From Symbiodinium natans (taxonomy: Eukaryota; Sar; Dinophyceae; Suessiales; Symbiodiniaceae), in the NCBI GenBank assembly GCA_905221605.1, contig CAJNDS010002523.1, forward strand, positions 282,501-346,500: a DNA stretch of 64,000 bases. The letters run 5' to 3'. Numbering within the stretch: the stretch's first letter is position 1; every line of letters begins with the position of its first letter. Position numbers and translations under genes: made by a program. This document shows, one piece after another, positions 1 to 11,778 of this stretch. The notes below the pieces were generated by a model. That model ran no database searches and was not told the DNA's origin. It saw nothing but the letters and a program-made list of their open reading frames with translations.

Positions 1-231
1 GCCACATGCCCGCGCTGACCTCTGCGAAGTGCTGTCGCCTGCATCTTCGCACGCCTTCCAGGTCTGAAAAGGGCGACGCACACAGGAGGACACAGAACTC
101 CTCGAACTCTGGGTGACTCGTATTCCGATGACTCCTAAACTCCTCCGGAACCCTCCCAAATTGAACCTCACAGCGATATGCGCATTTTTGCTGGGGGGGG
201 GGAGGGGGGAGGAGGGCCCTTCCCTCCCCGC

Positions 232-300
232 CATGAGCTCGAGAGCCACAGCACCGAAGAAGGCGTTGGTCAGGTGGATGCATGCAAAGTCGTGGATTTC
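232..300 (-). CDS. Candidate exon at the left edge
   Basis: A 69-nt segment (23 codons) with acceptor TTGAGAG and an apparent GC donor reads EIHDFACIHLTNAFFGAVAL then ELM. A further short island at about 24-66 (LEGVRRCRRQHFAE) suggests that the gene continues past the left edge of the window. Confidence 0.42.
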
Positions 301-648
301 CTCTCAAGCTTCAAGTTTTCAGGCATCTACGCCTTGCACCAACCCCACACAGCCTTGGCAGTAGAGGGTGGAGTCTCAGGTCATAATATGGATGCCAGCA
401 TTGCCAGAGTCGGTGTGGAGCTTTTTCCTCACTACGCTTCGTAATCTTGATTTGTTAAACACATGTTTGTAGGCCCCCTGGAGTCCGAACCTCTCCAGGC
501 CTCGATGCGTTGAGGGGAGTTTGGGGGTTCTTTTCGGTGACAGGGCGTTTCGTGGAGGCTATTTTCGGATCAAGCCGTCAGTCAAAGCTATTTACAGCTA
601 CGTGCGTCCAGGTCTCAGGGCTCTTGCTTGATGCGCGTCAAGTCTTGT

Positions 649-669
649 GGGGGGGGGGGGGGGGGGGGG
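649..669. repeat. Poly-G, 21
   Basis: Uninterrupted G run in filler. Length in the true genome is uncertain because such runs are hard to sequence. Confidence 0.85.
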
Positions 670-1163
670 TTGGAACGTAGGTGTGCAGCGTGTCGGAAAT
701 TTGGGGCTGCTCAAGGCTTGCCAGCGCGCCTTCTTCACAGCTTGGCAACTGAGTTGGATCAGCTCCTGATTCAGGCTTTGGAGTTCAGGGTGAATGGACG
801 CAGGTCCGCCCCATGAAGCCGTTCAACCGAAACTCCAGCCTAAAACTCGAAAGAGCTGGAAAGCCCAGACCCGAAACTGAAACCCTGAAAGTCCAAACCC
901 ACAACGGCAATACTTGCAAAACTTAAAGGCCTAGGCCGGAAACCCAATCGCAACATTGCCACGCAGTACGCAAAACCTAAAATCAAGCAAGCCTAGGTCC
1001 ACCTTTGCAGGACGAAACTACTGCGGAAAATCTTGACTTGGACCAAGAGCTTAGAACTAGGAAAGAACTGCTGGGGCCCAATCCGCAGCCATCGTTGAAA
1101 TCTTGAACCAGAAACCTTAAGCCTTCAGCCCTCACGCCCTAAACCACGAAGACCACGAAACAA

Positions 1164-1243
1164 CCCCCGAGGGGCCAAAGGTCCTCCCACGGCAGCTCCA
1201 TTCCGGAAGGCAACGCGGCAAGGCCCACAAGCATCTCAGCGGC
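1164..1243 (-). CDS. Candidate exon, helical
   Basis: Acceptor CTTGAG and donor GTTGTT frame an 80-nt segment reading AAEMLVGLAALPSGMELPWE then DLWPLG. It again resembles leucine-rich helical repeats. It lies on the same strand as the islands from 5.3 kb down and is probably another exon of that gene. Confidence 0.42.
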
Positions 1244-1392
1244 CTCAAGAAGCACAGGGCTCTTTTGGCTTCTTTGAGGCCGTCTGGGCTTGAAGGACGG
1301 TTTTGGGGTACCAACAGGATGCTGGGGCTTACAAAGTGTGGGGCTTAGGGCGGAGGAGTTGAGAACTTCGCTGCCCTAAACACCCTACATGT

Positions 1393-1442
1393 CTCCTCCC
1401 CCTCCTTCCCCTCCTCCCCCTCCTCCCCCTCCTCCCCCTCCG
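1393..1442. repeat. (CCTCCCCCT)n pyrimidine tract
   Basis: About 50 bp of CTCCTCCCC units, giving an acidic repeat if read as protein on the minus strand. I treat it as non-coding. Confidence 0.85.
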
Positions 1443-2352
1443 AGGCCACCCGGGCCTTAGGGAGAAGTGGGATGCTTTGCTTAAGTGTTGGCGTGAAGGG
1501 TGGGGAGCCTAGTAGGTGAACTTCCAACTTTTGTCAAGAGGAGCTCCATGATGCCGGAGCCAGGACAGCAGGGTTGGGCTTCGGCCGGATTTGGGAGTTG
1601 AATACAGGTCCTAGACTTGATTGGGTTCCCCCCACAGAAGGCCGCATTCTGAGCAGTCAGTGTCGCGTAAACTCTAGTCCGAAAGAACAACGAATACCGC
1701 AGAAGCTCGAAGCCTCAAGCGCCTCTTGACACCCAAACAGATGTTGACGAAGACTAGACTTCCCTGAAAGCTGCTCTTACCGGCGCAGAAGCCTCAAAGT
1801 TTGACCAGTCGTCGGGACCTTGGAGTGATTTGAAGCCGCTGTAGGAAGGGGGAAAGGAGCCACCGCTTCGGCTTCTTAAACCCGGGGGTTCGCAAACAGG
1901 AACTCAGCCAACGAAACCCCAGAGAGCCCTCGAAACTTCCCCGCGAACTGAGACCTGCGAAGCCTAAACCTTCAAGCGCAGCCCCAACTTGGAGCTTCAA
2001 GGCTTTGAGATTTGGGGTTTAGAGATTGGGGTTTGGGGGTTTTGAGCTACTGCTCCTACTGCATGGCGTCTTGTGCTCCTTCCTACCAACACTGCAATGA
2101 TTCGGGTCCTGTACCAAGCAAGTGCTGCGAGGGTCGGTGCTGAACCTTCCTGGAAGCTTAATGCTCCCTGCCTCCCATCCGAACTCTACATCCCTAAGCC
2201 CTTAACCCAGCCGTGCCCTCCTGAAACGCTCAGCCCCCTAGGAGCAAGAAACTTCGAAGCCCTAAAAAGCCCTCCGCCAAAACCCTTTCAAACCCCTGAA
2301 TTGCCCCCCAAAGCCACTCAAACCGCAGAAACCTCGAGGCCCCCAAGTGAAC

Positions 2353-2442
2353 CATCCGAGCGTCGCTGTAGCATCTCCAGCGCAGCCGCGCGAAAGAGGG
2401 CAGAGCCAGCCTGCCAGAGCTGTTCAAGGGGATGTTCGAGAT
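2353..2442 (-). CDS. Candidate exon, helical
   Basis: Bounded by acceptor ..GTAAG and donor GTTCAC, 90 nt, entering in phase 1. It reads LEHPLEQLWQAGSALFRAAA then LEMLQRRSDG, a leucine/alanine helical segment like the exons of the gene at 5.3-8.5 kb. The codons are strongly protein-like in one frame only. Confidence 0.45.
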
Positions 2443-3343
2443 CTTACGTACTGCTGCTGTTTTTGGGTGCCAACTCACGCCTCTCCAGCCTAGGTCCTAT
2501 GCACACTCCGGAATCCAACTGGTGCTCCCGCCTGGCTCCCGTGCTCTTTTGAGGTTTACACAAGGTTCACACAGCTTCATACCGTGAAAGTGTCGACCTG
2601 ACGCACTTTCCTGAGTTTTGGGCTGCTGGATGGGTTGCCTTCGTGCGTTCCTTGTAGGGCGATTTGCATTTCGTAGATTTTACCTCTCGTTGGAAAGCCC
2701 TCCTACTCAATGCGATGTTTTCCTTATACATGCTCTTTGCGGTTCACGAAGCTGTACTTAGATAGGAAAGCCCCGAGTAAAAGGGGTTCCCATGGAAACT
2801 TAACCCTGACCGACGGAATATGGGCTCACTGGATCTTAACTTAGGTTTGGGTTTGGGTTTTAGGGCTTAGGAGTTTTGAGTTTAGGGTTAGGAGCCCAGG
2901 ATTAGCAAGTAGGGAGTTGTCGGAGGCCTCTCTCCATTTGCAAACGCCATGCTCGCATGACGGGGTTGGACAGGTTTTCCAGTGGACATGATGCTCTCCA
3001 AAGCCAGAGTATTTGGCTTCAAAAAGTCGAAGGCCCCCCGATTGCCAAGTGCTCGATGGTATGAACTTTAGAGCAAGATCGCATGGCTCTATAGACAAGA
3101 CGGGGAAATGGGCAAGGGGTTTAGGCTCGAAAAGCCCTGAGAAGTTGATCAGAATTCTCGTGTTTGCTCTCGGGGGCATACTATATTCATGAGTCCAAAC
3201 TATCTGGATCTGCGGCAACGGGCGCACTCAACCCCGGCATGTTCTGCATGTCGGGCGAGATTTAGCTTCAAGCATCTTCGGTCTCGGGGGTGCAACGCAT
3301 AAGGCTTAGGAGAAGGCTTAGGGTGGGTGGTGGGCGGGTCTAC

Positions 3344-3408
3344 CTCCGCAACTCCCACTGCCTCAACCACGTCGCCGGTGCCGGGCAGCAGCAGGCGGCG
3401 CATGCAAC
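3344..3408 (-). CDS. Candidate exon
   Basis: Flanked by acceptor GATTCCAG and donor GTAGAC, 65 nt, reading CMRRLLLPGTGDVVEAVGVA on the minus strand. Canonical splice signals on both sides and a GC-rich island between filler support an exon. No function can be inferred. Confidence 0.4.
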
Positions 3409-3575
3409 CTGGAATCAGGATTGATGGTTTTGGGGCTTTAAGATTTTGAGTTTTAGGACTACTGCTGGGTCCAAGGCATGGGGTTTGGTTTAGGGCTCAA
3501 GCGTTTGCAGTTTCGTGGGAGGTTCGGCCTCACGAATTTGGGACTTGGAGCAAAGGGCCGGTGCTCCAGAAAGCC

Positions 3576-3601
3576 GGGGGGGGGGGGGGGGGGGGGGGGG
3601 G
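3576..3601. repeat. Poly-G, 26
   Basis: Uninterrupted run between two filler segments. Reads as poly-Pro on the minus strand, which explains a spurious ORF there. Confidence 0.85.
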
Positions 3602-3835
3602 CGGATGGACTGAATTCCGCCAAGGCCCGTCCTGTAGCAAGGCGCAAGATACCCGAAGTCGGACTTGCGTCTTTCAACTGGTCTGAGCTTGGGGTGAGGG
3701 GGAGGCTGTCCAACTAGGACTTGCCCAAAGCTGTTGGGGTTTTAGTGTCCTCCAAGGCACTCACAACAGACCGTGTTTCCAATAGCCCTACCACCTTGAC
3801 CCAGTAGAGTCAGTACAGCTTCATAGAGCCATAAA

Positions 3836-3945
3836 CATAGGCCACAGGATCTCTCTGAGCTCCTGGCCTGCAATGCGAGCCTCAATCGAAGGCAACAGGC
3901 CATGGAGTTGCTTATCACCCCGCATTGAAGACGAGCATCGGGGCC
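3836..3945 (-). CDS. Candidate exon, helical
   Basis: The minus strand reads HGLLPSIEARIAGQELREIL and continues WPM before a possible GT donor near 3836. A second frame over the same bases is also open (WLYEAVLTLLGQGGRAIG), so the frame is not certain. Antisense of this stretch is open too, but lacks a matching splice pattern. Confidence 0.35.
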
Positions 3946-5202
3946 TAGAAAGCCCAAACCTCATGGCGCTGTCTTCTGGTGAAACAACCTTCGGGGAGGC
4001 AAGCCGCCAAGACTTCCTACGCCGCCTCGCCGCCGTCGGTCTTCCTATACGCGTTCCTGTTTTGCGTCTGCTTTCGAAATCTGGGGACTTGCCTTCCACG
4101 CACAAGCTGTATGCCTCTATGCCCACGCCCTCCCTCCCTCTTCCTCTCTCTCCCTCTCCCTCTCCCTTCCTTCCCTTCTTTTGTGGGGAAAAACAGCGCG
4201 AATGGGAGATTGTTTCCCGTTTCCCCCCCGCCCCCCCCTTCTGTCTCCCTGTCTGCAGAAAACCTGGCCCACGGCCAAAATCCGCCAACCGTGCCTCCCA
4301 CGTGAAACCATCAACATTCGAAGGCGTTCAACCCTAACAACCACCCTGCAATCACTATATGCACCCTGGCTTATGAGGGGTGAGATGCCGAAACTCGAAA
4401 TCAAGTGCGGGGCCTTTGCTCTCGACGCTCTGTCTTTCACAGCATTACACGGAGGAACGGAACTCAGAAGCCACCCCCCCACCCACGCACCCACCCCACC
4501 GTTTGCTTCAGATTCAGGTCATGTGTCTTCTCCTGAGACGGCTTCTCATCCATCCAGCCAGTCTGTCCATCTGTCCATCCAACCAGCCACCCATCATCCA
4601 TCCACCACGCATCATCCATCCACCCATCTCCACGTTCTTCCTATTCACCCGTCCCGCTCTCGTCTACATGGCAGAGTACAAAACTCAAAGCCCGAAACCC
4701 AAATAGCCCAACACGGATTCGAACCGCGAGTCGGGACACCAGCGTGTATGTCGACCATGCGCAGGGTGGCTCCACCTGCTTTGCGGTCCTCAGTTGATCT
4801 TGCAGCTTCTCCAAATTCTAGGGTCCCACAGGGTAACCCAGAAGCCTCAACCGAAAATGGCCCCAACTTGTAGCTTTGGCCAGGTGCTGGCGCAGAATCG
4901 AAGGACGGCAATTTCCTCGGACGGCTGTGGTTCATCGCAACTTGCTCTTGGGGTTGAGATGGGGTCCAATCAGGGTTCAACGAGGTTCAGGATTGTTTGA
5001 GGGCTTAGTCCCCCCATAGACCCGAAGCATCTGAGAGCGTCATTGTTAGAGGTATGAGATTGAAGTCGAATTCGGGTTTCAGTGTTTAGGCTTCGGGGCT
5101 TTACGATTTTTGGGGTGTTGAGTGATAAGTCCAAACCTGCAACTCCTCGAATGAATGAAAAACCGAAAACCCCCAAACCCCCCAACCCTGAAGGGTCCTG
5201 TT

Positions 5203-5279
5203 TTGGCCAGGGCCGTCAGCGACACCACGAGATTCTCATAGGTGATCCGATGAAGCTCCTCTGTCGCTAGGAGGGCCCC
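5203..5279 (-). CDS. Candidate exon, helical
   Basis: The minus strand reads LLATEELHRITYENL followed by VVSLTALAKTG, an amphipathic leucine-rich helix pair like those upstream, then meets telomere-like filler at about 5200. The acceptor is not clear (AG at 5280-5285). It probably belongs to the same gene as the exons at 5.3-8.5 kb. Confidence 0.4.
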
Positions 5280-5328
5280 CATAAACCTCTCTTCCGTGAT
5301 GTTTAGGGTTCCTGTCCCCTCAGGCTGC

Positions 5329-5794
5329 AGAGGTGACAGTGTTGATGTCGCTCACGTGACGTCGTCAGCGAACTGTCACGAACGAACTTTTGTGCCTTGT
5401 CTTGGCGGGGGGGGGAGGGGGAGGGCGGTAAACAGGCCTCAGACTGAAACGCCTCAGACAAAAAGGTCCAACCTCTTGTGTAGGGAGAGCCGCGGGCTGG
5501 GACGAAAGCTCTATGTCTGTATCCGTGGAGGAGCTTCCATCGCACGGCTGATGCTTGCATGAACTGCGCTCGGTGTGTACTTTCATTGCGCAGCTCCAGC
5601 CAGCACACGACATCTGCAGTTAGACCATGCATGGGTCGAAAGCTTCAAAAATGCCTCAGAGAGGATGGGTGGCCCCGTTTCTTACCCAAGAGTCCCCGAG
5701 CAAAGCCAAATGAACGATTGAGAAATCTCAAGTCAGTCTCCTTCTCCACAAAGTCCATGAAGGCATCGAACAAGTCTGGAGGTACATATCCGAC
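5329..5794 (-). CDS. Continuation of the preceding gene: three further exons
   Basis: Exon 5686-5794 reads GYVPPDLFDAFMDFVEKETD and ends at a strong GTAAGAA donor. It joins in phase to exon 5524-5613 (VVCWLELRNESTHRAQF, acceptor CTGCAG, apparent GA donor), which joins in phase to exon 5329-5400 (KAQKFVRDSSLTTSRERH, GC donor). The link from the previous exon (5850-5932) into 5686-5794 is out of phase by one base, so there is a missed exon, a different splice site or a base error there. The protein remains helical and charged with no domain I can name. Confidence is good that these are exons, lower that they belong to the gene starting at 8464. Confidence 0.5.
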
Positions 5795-5849
5795 CTCGGG
5801 GGTAGGAGCGGAAAAACGGAGCCTGTTTTGGGCACATCCCAGAGCACAC

Positions 5850-8464
5850 CAGGCGGATAATTCTGACTTCCAATGGCTTGCCAGGCTGCACGGGCGAAAG
5901 CTTCAAGGACGAAGGGCAGAGAGACCTGAAGCCTCGCGCTCATGGAGGGTAACAAAAAGTTTAGAAGCTCAATCTCACGCGTACGCTCCAGTACCTGAGT
6001 GAGCGGAAGGGATGGACATTTCTAGGTCCAAATCTACGTCTGGGTCCATCATGTCCTGAGTATCGGCATACAGATCACCTCACCCTACCCCTCCAGTGCG
6101 AGGTGCTGCAGCATGTTGAGATCGCCATGGTCTCCATCCTGACGCCAAGCCCAGGGTGTAAAGCGGTTTCGTGCTGAACCGAATCTGCAGTGTCCTAGCA
6201 GCGCTCGAAAATCAGCGAAGCAGCAAAGGACAAATCTGTGGTAATTACAATCTGTGGCATCAGGAAGTTCCCAGCGGTTCTCACAGATGCCAATACGAAA
6301 AAAAAGTGCTTCGCAGGCTCAGGATCAGCGACCATGAGCTTTTGCGTTGCACTTCCGCTTCGAGCTGCAGGAACCAAACAATTTGCACCCCAAGCTCATA
6401 CTCCAGGATGTCAAGATCCAGGGTTTCGGGTGGTTTATCGTTCAGGGGTCGGGTTGTCGAGTTCATGCCCCCCCCCCCCCTGGCCTGCGCCAGAACGTGG
6501 CGCAGCAGGCTGGTAAGGTGTGGGCTCATAGCCTGGGACGGCAGAAACCTTCAGAACCGGCACCCCAGCATTAAGCCATGCATGAAGCATGAATCTATCC
6601 TATACCTAATCCCCAAGACCCTCAAAGTGAAGTTTACAGGCTTAGTACCCCTTGACTTGGCCATGCAGCTTCTTGTTGGGCCAAACAAAGTGCTCAAGAA
6701 TCGCGTCTGGCCTTCTGGCCCAAGCACTTAGACACACATCTTGTGAATCATCACATAAATCCCCATTCCCGCGCCGCCCAAAAGCCCCCTGTCAAAGCGC
6801 ATAAGCCCCAGCCACCCCCCCCCCCCCCGCCCTAAGCCTCAAAAAGGCGGCCGTACTCCGGGCGGAAGACAGAGGCATAGCTGGACCTGAGAGGCACTGT
6901 CCGAAGCGTTCATGGAGCTTGGGGGTTTCGGGCTTAGGGCTTCGGTTCAGCCCCACGATGATAAGTCCACGCACCCTAACGCAACCCCCGACCCGAACCA
7001 TCCCTAAACTCGCCCCCAGTCACCCCAAAGTCACCCTAAACCCACAGGGCCCCAGACAGCACCACCGCAATCTTCGACAAGCTCAGGTGTTGGTGCCGAG
7101 CGGCCAGGCGTGGCCTCGATTCTCAAAGGGGCTGGAAGTTTCGTTGTTTCGTTGGGTTTTTGCAGGGGCTTTCGGTGGAGAGGGTAAGGGTTGAGGCACT
7201 AAGGCTTATTAGGGAATTGACGAGGCTTTGGAAGTGGTGCGGGCTTGGAGGTGTCACTGGCTTGTTGCCTCGCGGACTTAGAGGTTTGTTGGGGAGTGGT
7301 TTTGAGTGTTCGGGAGGCTTCTAGTTCTTCAGCGCAGCAGGAATGTGCTCCAAAGCCGAAGTAGGCTGACAAGTAAGGGAGCCACTAACCATTGCTGCCC
7401 TCCCAAGGCATGCTGGAAGACCATGCTGGGGATGTCTTGTCGTAGTCGGCTTATTGCCCTATAGAATGATGAGCCGACACAGCCGCAAAACGACGGCCAA
7501 TTTGACATATTGTTAACAATCCCAATGATAGCCATACCTGAAATCACAACAGCAAAACCACACCCCAAGCCCCCAAAAAGCCACCAGGCGTCGTGTGTGT
7601 TTTTAACCGCCCCTTCCTTTCGGGGCTTCAAAGAAGCGGACCTCGGGCCCAGGCAAGGCCTCCCGGCACAGCTCGTGGACGACCTTCCCAAACATGAAAC
7701 CGTCCCCCGGAAACTGAACCCAAGCACCTCCGATATTGAGGCTTTTTGGTTTGGGCAGTTCACGTAGAAGCTTTTTGGTTTGGGCAGTTCACGTAGCCGT
7801 CCGGAATGAAGTCAAGTTTCTGAAGCTACGGCAGCGATGCACTTCAGTCAGAGTGGGCATATACGACGGGTGACTCTACCACTCGAGGCATAAAGGCCAA
7901 GCAGCCGCACTGAGTGTAAGAGAGCCGCAGCACCCTGCTGCAAACGGCTCGAAGCTCTAAAGTAAGATGCTCCTGGCCTTCTCCATCTCAGACCACGTAT
8001 CCAACTCCTAGGCATCAGAACACTGCAAGGCTTAGCAAAGAATAGGGCTGTGGGGTTACCATGGGTTTCCCCCCCCCTGTTGTCTAGCCCTCTACCTGGG
8101 GGTTTTCTGGAACCAAGCAGCGAGAGCACGCAGCAGCTTGTTCTTGTTGTTTGCCTTCGCGTGACGAGTCTGAGGGGTTTTTTGGGACCCACTTGCAGGA
8201 GGCTTCTGGGCGCAGATCTTGTGGTCCAGGGTTGTAGGACTTGGGGTTCAGAACCTTGGGGGTTGAGACGTCGCGGCAAGGCAGGGCGAGGCTCAGATGG
8301 AAGCCGAACCCTGTGGACTCGAAAGCACGCGGCGGCTGCCATGACAAGGCCTTCTACGCATCACCGGCAGCAACGATCTCGCCTGCAGCCCCCACAAAAC
8401 ATAAAGGTCCGCAGTACATCTGGGGGGCCTGCGCACCTTCGTTTTCAGGTGTTGTTTCGGTCAT
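5850..8464 (-). CDS. Multi-exon gene, 5' part (start ATG to exon 13); alpha-helical hypothetical protein
   Basis: Exons in order of transcription: 8358-8464, 8255-8291, 8096-8169, 7880-7986, 7608-7727, 7390-7537, 7046-7114, 6838-6886, 6485-6532, 6285-6364, 6089-6138, 5995-6055, 5850-5932. Each junction has AG at the acceptor and GT (or GC after exons 8 and 9) at the donor, and the reading phase agrees across all twelve introns, giving about 344 residues. The ATG at 8464 begins MTETTPENEGAQAPQ. Exon 3 contains NNKNKLLRALAAWFQK, exon 7 LSLSKIAVVLSGAL, exon 9 AMSPHLTSLLRHVL and exon 13 LPFVLEAFARAAWQAIG, all amphipathic helices. I do not recognise the family. Repeated leucine/alanine helices would suit an organellar RNA-binding helical-repeat protein (FAST/OPR-like), but that is only inference. 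Exons 11 and 12 also read well in another frame (DGDHGDLNMLQHLALEG), so that stretch is the weakest. Introns hold telomere-like filler and a 29-bp direct repeat. Confidence 0.6.
7741..7795. repeat. 29-bp direct repeat in an intron
   Basis: GCTTTTTGGTTTGGGCAGTT followed by CACGTA occurs twice with a 29-bp period, inside the intron between exons 7880-7986 and 7608-7727. Confidence 0.9.
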
Positions 8465-9582
8465 TTTTGGCGCTTGCACTTCGCTCCATTGAAAAAGCAG
8501 ACTGTACGTGCGGAATTGTGTTCGCTTTGCGCGGCGCTCATTGGTCCCATCCTCAGCGGGGGGGAAGGAGGTGCGTGGCGGCCGCCGTGGCCGTGGCCCG
8601 AGGATCGGAAACTCCGGAGAAGCAGAGGCTGGGGAGAGCAAAGGCCCCACACGACAACCACCGGGGATCGACGGGAGCGAAATTTGAAAGGAGCGAAGTT
8701 CCGATCAGCTCGTCGGTCCGTTGGTGGTTCTCCGGTCTGAGGGCGGAGGGCGGAAAGGTCTACCCCTTGATGTCCACGATGGGAGCCCTGTGCTAGGCAG
8801 AGCTTGATCCCCAAAGCCTAAGCCGATTTGGGAGACCCTAGCTCTGGCAAGAACCCCTTGTCTAGAGTCTAGAATGGAAACTACAACTCGAATCTACAAC
8901 CTGAAAGCAAGGATTCCTGTTCAAAAAGAATTGAGGAACAACCTACCAATCAAATTTCCAAAAAGGTTGTCCTGCCCACGCTGGGAAGCGGAATCTGAGG
9001 GCCCTCAGGGGCGTTGAGGCCTCCTAGGGCCTGAGGCTTCAAGGTTTGGCTCTCCAGTTGGGACTTGCACCGAAACCTAACCTCCTGAACCTCCAAAACC
9101 TGTCAACAACCCAAACAAAGCCGATCTTGCTTAGGGCTTCGGGCTCTCCCTAAGAACTGCCTGGATCAAACTTTGGAGGATGTGGATGAGTTGGCTCTCG
9201 TTGGACACAGCGCTCTGACGCCTGGCGCATCCCACTCGCAGAGAGACATATGTTGGATTTTAGTTGGGGAGGCTAGGGGCGGGGGGGGAGGGTTATCGAT
9301 TTGGGGAGGGGCATCTGAGTCATTGCGACTTGGCTTCTTAGCTTAGAAAGGTGCGACCAACCCCCCCTTCCCCTCCCCGCTCAACCTGACGTAGCTGGTC
9401 CATTGCAGCAGCAGGTCCTGTGCCGAAGCAAATCGGAGCCCCCCAAGGAAGGGAAGTACCCCGAAGTCCCCACCCCCAGTGGAGTTCAGGAGCTTTGCGG
9501 TTTCTTCAAGGGCCTTTGGAGTGTGATTTTGCTTTGGGTGCGAGGTCTCAGTGCTTCAGGGCGCTCGAAGGTGCGTACACAC

Positions 9583-9661
9583 CTGACATCTTTGAGAACC
9601 TGACATTGGCATAGCAGGTTGAGAACCTCTTCTAGACTTAAATTGAGGTCGTCTTGAGAAA
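9583..9661 (-). CDS. Exon of a second gene upstream
   Basis: A textbook exon: acceptor CTTTTTGCAG, donor GTGTGTACG, 79 nt. It reads SQDDLNLSLEEVLNLLCQCQ then VLKDV, an amphipathic helix of the same style as the gene to the left. It lies upstream of the ATG at 8464, so it belongs to another gene or to a longer form of the same one. Confidence 0.5.
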
Positions 9662-9965
9662 CTGCAAAAAGCCTCAAAAGGGCTCAGGAAACCCTACACG
9701 TTTTAACCGTGAATCCCAAAGGTTAGCGGATTCACTGCCGTCATGAGCATGCCCATGGTGGCCTTGACCTCATCGACCCAATGCTCAGCCCGAAGCCTCC
9801 CCGGCTCTCAAGTCGCCAAAGTTTGAGACAAGTCGACGTCACAGCGCCTCCCTGAAACCCGAACCCTACACTTCCTAAAAGCTTCCTCAACCCCCATCCC
9901 CCAAAATCCGACAGCTTCTCAGAAAATTGAAAGGGTGGGGGGTGGGCTGAGTGGGATTCTGTGGG

Positions 9966-10060
9966 AAAGTCGACCCATGGCTATGTCGACTCCTCGTCCA
10001 CATCGTAGCCACTGTACTTTGAGGCCCTCGAGAGCCAATAGAATATCCTCGGGGGCACGC
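9966..10060 (-). CDS. Candidate exon
   Basis: The minus strand reads APEDILLALEGLKVQWLRCG and continues GRGVDIAMG without a stop. Boundaries are approximate (AG near 10060, filler below 9960). The 10.1-10.7 kb stretch holds similar islands (EVELICKTFVRVQSIDVHEP near 10.2 kb, AMPRESFATNAATLVRL near 10.4 kb with a GC donor), all unrecognised. Confidence 0.35.
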
Positions 10061-11133
10061 TGAATGCGAGCAGTTTTGGAGGGCGATGCCTTACATGGGC
10101 ATGACCTGGGGCGTGCTTTGGGTTGGAGCATCCCATGTGTCCAGGCTCAATGCCGACTCAATGCTCTGGCTTTACGGCTCATGAACATCTATACTCTGAA
10201 CTCTTACAAAAGTCTTACAAATCAGCTCGACCTCGAAGTGTACTTGCCGACATTTCTCGCTCGGCCCTCCACGTGCCATCAAAGAAACGAGGGTGGCCGT
10301 TTAAGCCCTTCAACCCTGCACCCCAAAGCAAGTCACAAACCACTTCCGCCCTCCTGAGCGTAAGCCTGACGAGGGTCGCAGCGTTTGTGGCGAAGCTCTC
10401 CCGGGGCATTGCCTCACTGCAACTTCAACCGACTTGAGGCCGAAACTTTTTAGGCCCCAGGCCTCTGCTAAACCCTGAGCCCTGAAACAGCATTCGGAAG
10501 TCCGATGCATCTTCCCCGGAACCTGAACCCCGAAAGCCGAAACCAAAAAAACGAGCAACTGCAAGACAATCGCCAGAATTTGTGAGGATACCTCACAACA
10601 TGCTAACAATTCCAGCGGATGAGATGCGCAACACCCATTCTGCCATGAATCAGAACACCCCCAAAACCTCAAAAAATCCAAAACTCTGAGGACCCAAAAT
10701 AACTAAACTCTAATCACAAAAGCCCCCCGAAAGCCTCAGATCCCGAACCCTGAGACCCCAGTCCTGAAACTTGAAGGCGAAACCCCTAAAAACCCTAAAA
10801 TTTCAACCCCGCCAAAACCCACACACACTCTGTTCCTTCCCACCTCCCGGGCTCGGTGCACAAAGGCATGCAACAGCTGCGGCCGTGTATACGTGAAGAG
10901 GCCTCTCGCTCGTGGTTTTCAAGTGCCTTACACATGGTACAGCACCCTGTGAGAAGCTGTTTCGGTCGGAGTTCCGAGAGTCCGACAACGTGGGGCCTCT
11001 AAACCCCCAACGATCTGTCCCTGTGAGCTCTTAGGGTCTTAGGGGCCAGGACGGGGCTGCTGAGGGAGTTGTTGCAAGTCTTGAGACATCTCAAGCATTG
11101 ACAACGCCTGTGTCTGGATCCACGTCCATTGAC

Positions 11134-11170
11134 CTGCGGATGTCCTGCCAGGCACGCCCTTCTGGCTCGG
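11134..11170 (-). CDS. Candidate short exon
   Basis: A 37-nt segment between acceptor CCTGAG and donor GTCAATGG reads EPEGRAWQDIR. The open frame continues RSMDVDPDTGVVNA beyond the donor, so the true end may lie lower, at about 11090. Confidence 0.35.
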
Positions 11171-11245
11171 CTCAGGAGGCCCCGCAAGGGTCAAAAAAGT
11201 GTACAGGGCTCAGGTGTTGAGGGATTACAGTTTAGGGGCGCAAGC

Positions 11246-11302
11246 TTCGCTCAGAGCTTCCATTCGATCACTGCGGGCTATCCGCTCAGCTTCCAGCAAA
11301 CT
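11246..11302 (-). CDS. Candidate exon, charged helix
   Basis: A 57-nt segment, exactly 19 codons, between acceptor CCCAAG and a GC donor. It reads SLLEAERIARSDRMEALSE, a highly charged helix. It is the last coding island before the compound repeat block to the right. Confidence 0.42.
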
Positions 11303-11582
11303 CTTGGGTGAACTTTGGAAATTTTCTGAAGCTTGTTGACGGGTCCTCTTTTCTCATGCCATCTCCGAATGCTCGCTCAATTAAGAGTTGAGGCTGTCTC
11401 ACGAGTGATCAGGAGCAGTCCCCGTTGACAATCGCATGCCTAACCCCCTCACCCAAACATGCAAGCCTTGAGCCCCAGACCCTAAACTTGTGCACAAACT
11501 GCATACACACCCTAGACCGAAAACTTAAAATTGAAGGGGGGGCCTAGGGCTTCGCCGGACCTCAAGCCCCATGTCTGCACAT

Positions 11583-11778
11583 AATGTATATATATATATA
11601 TATAATACAATACAATACAATACAATATAATAATATTTAATACAATGTAATTTCATCTAATATAATGTAACAAAATAAACTATAACATAATATACTATCA
11701 TATCATGTAATATAATACAATATAGTATCATATAATATCACATCATACAATATGATATAATATGATATAATATGATAT
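11583..11778. repeat. AT-rich block with TA run and short 10-bp array
   Basis: It begins with a (TA)n run near 11586-11604, passes through irregular ATACAATAT/TAATATAAT words, and ends from about 11748 with roughly three copies of ATAATATGAT just before the C-rich minisatellite. The same 10-mer reappears in the same orientation at 17207-17307, on the other edge of the repeat block. Confidence 0.85.

Noticed and set aside
4700-4775. tRNA-like B box (GGTTCGAATCC) on the minus strand
   Set aside because: A T-arm can be drawn, but acceptor and anticodon stems pair poorly, and the adjacent bases read as a short coding island (DRKAGGATLRMVDIHA) with a donor inside the would-be tRNA.
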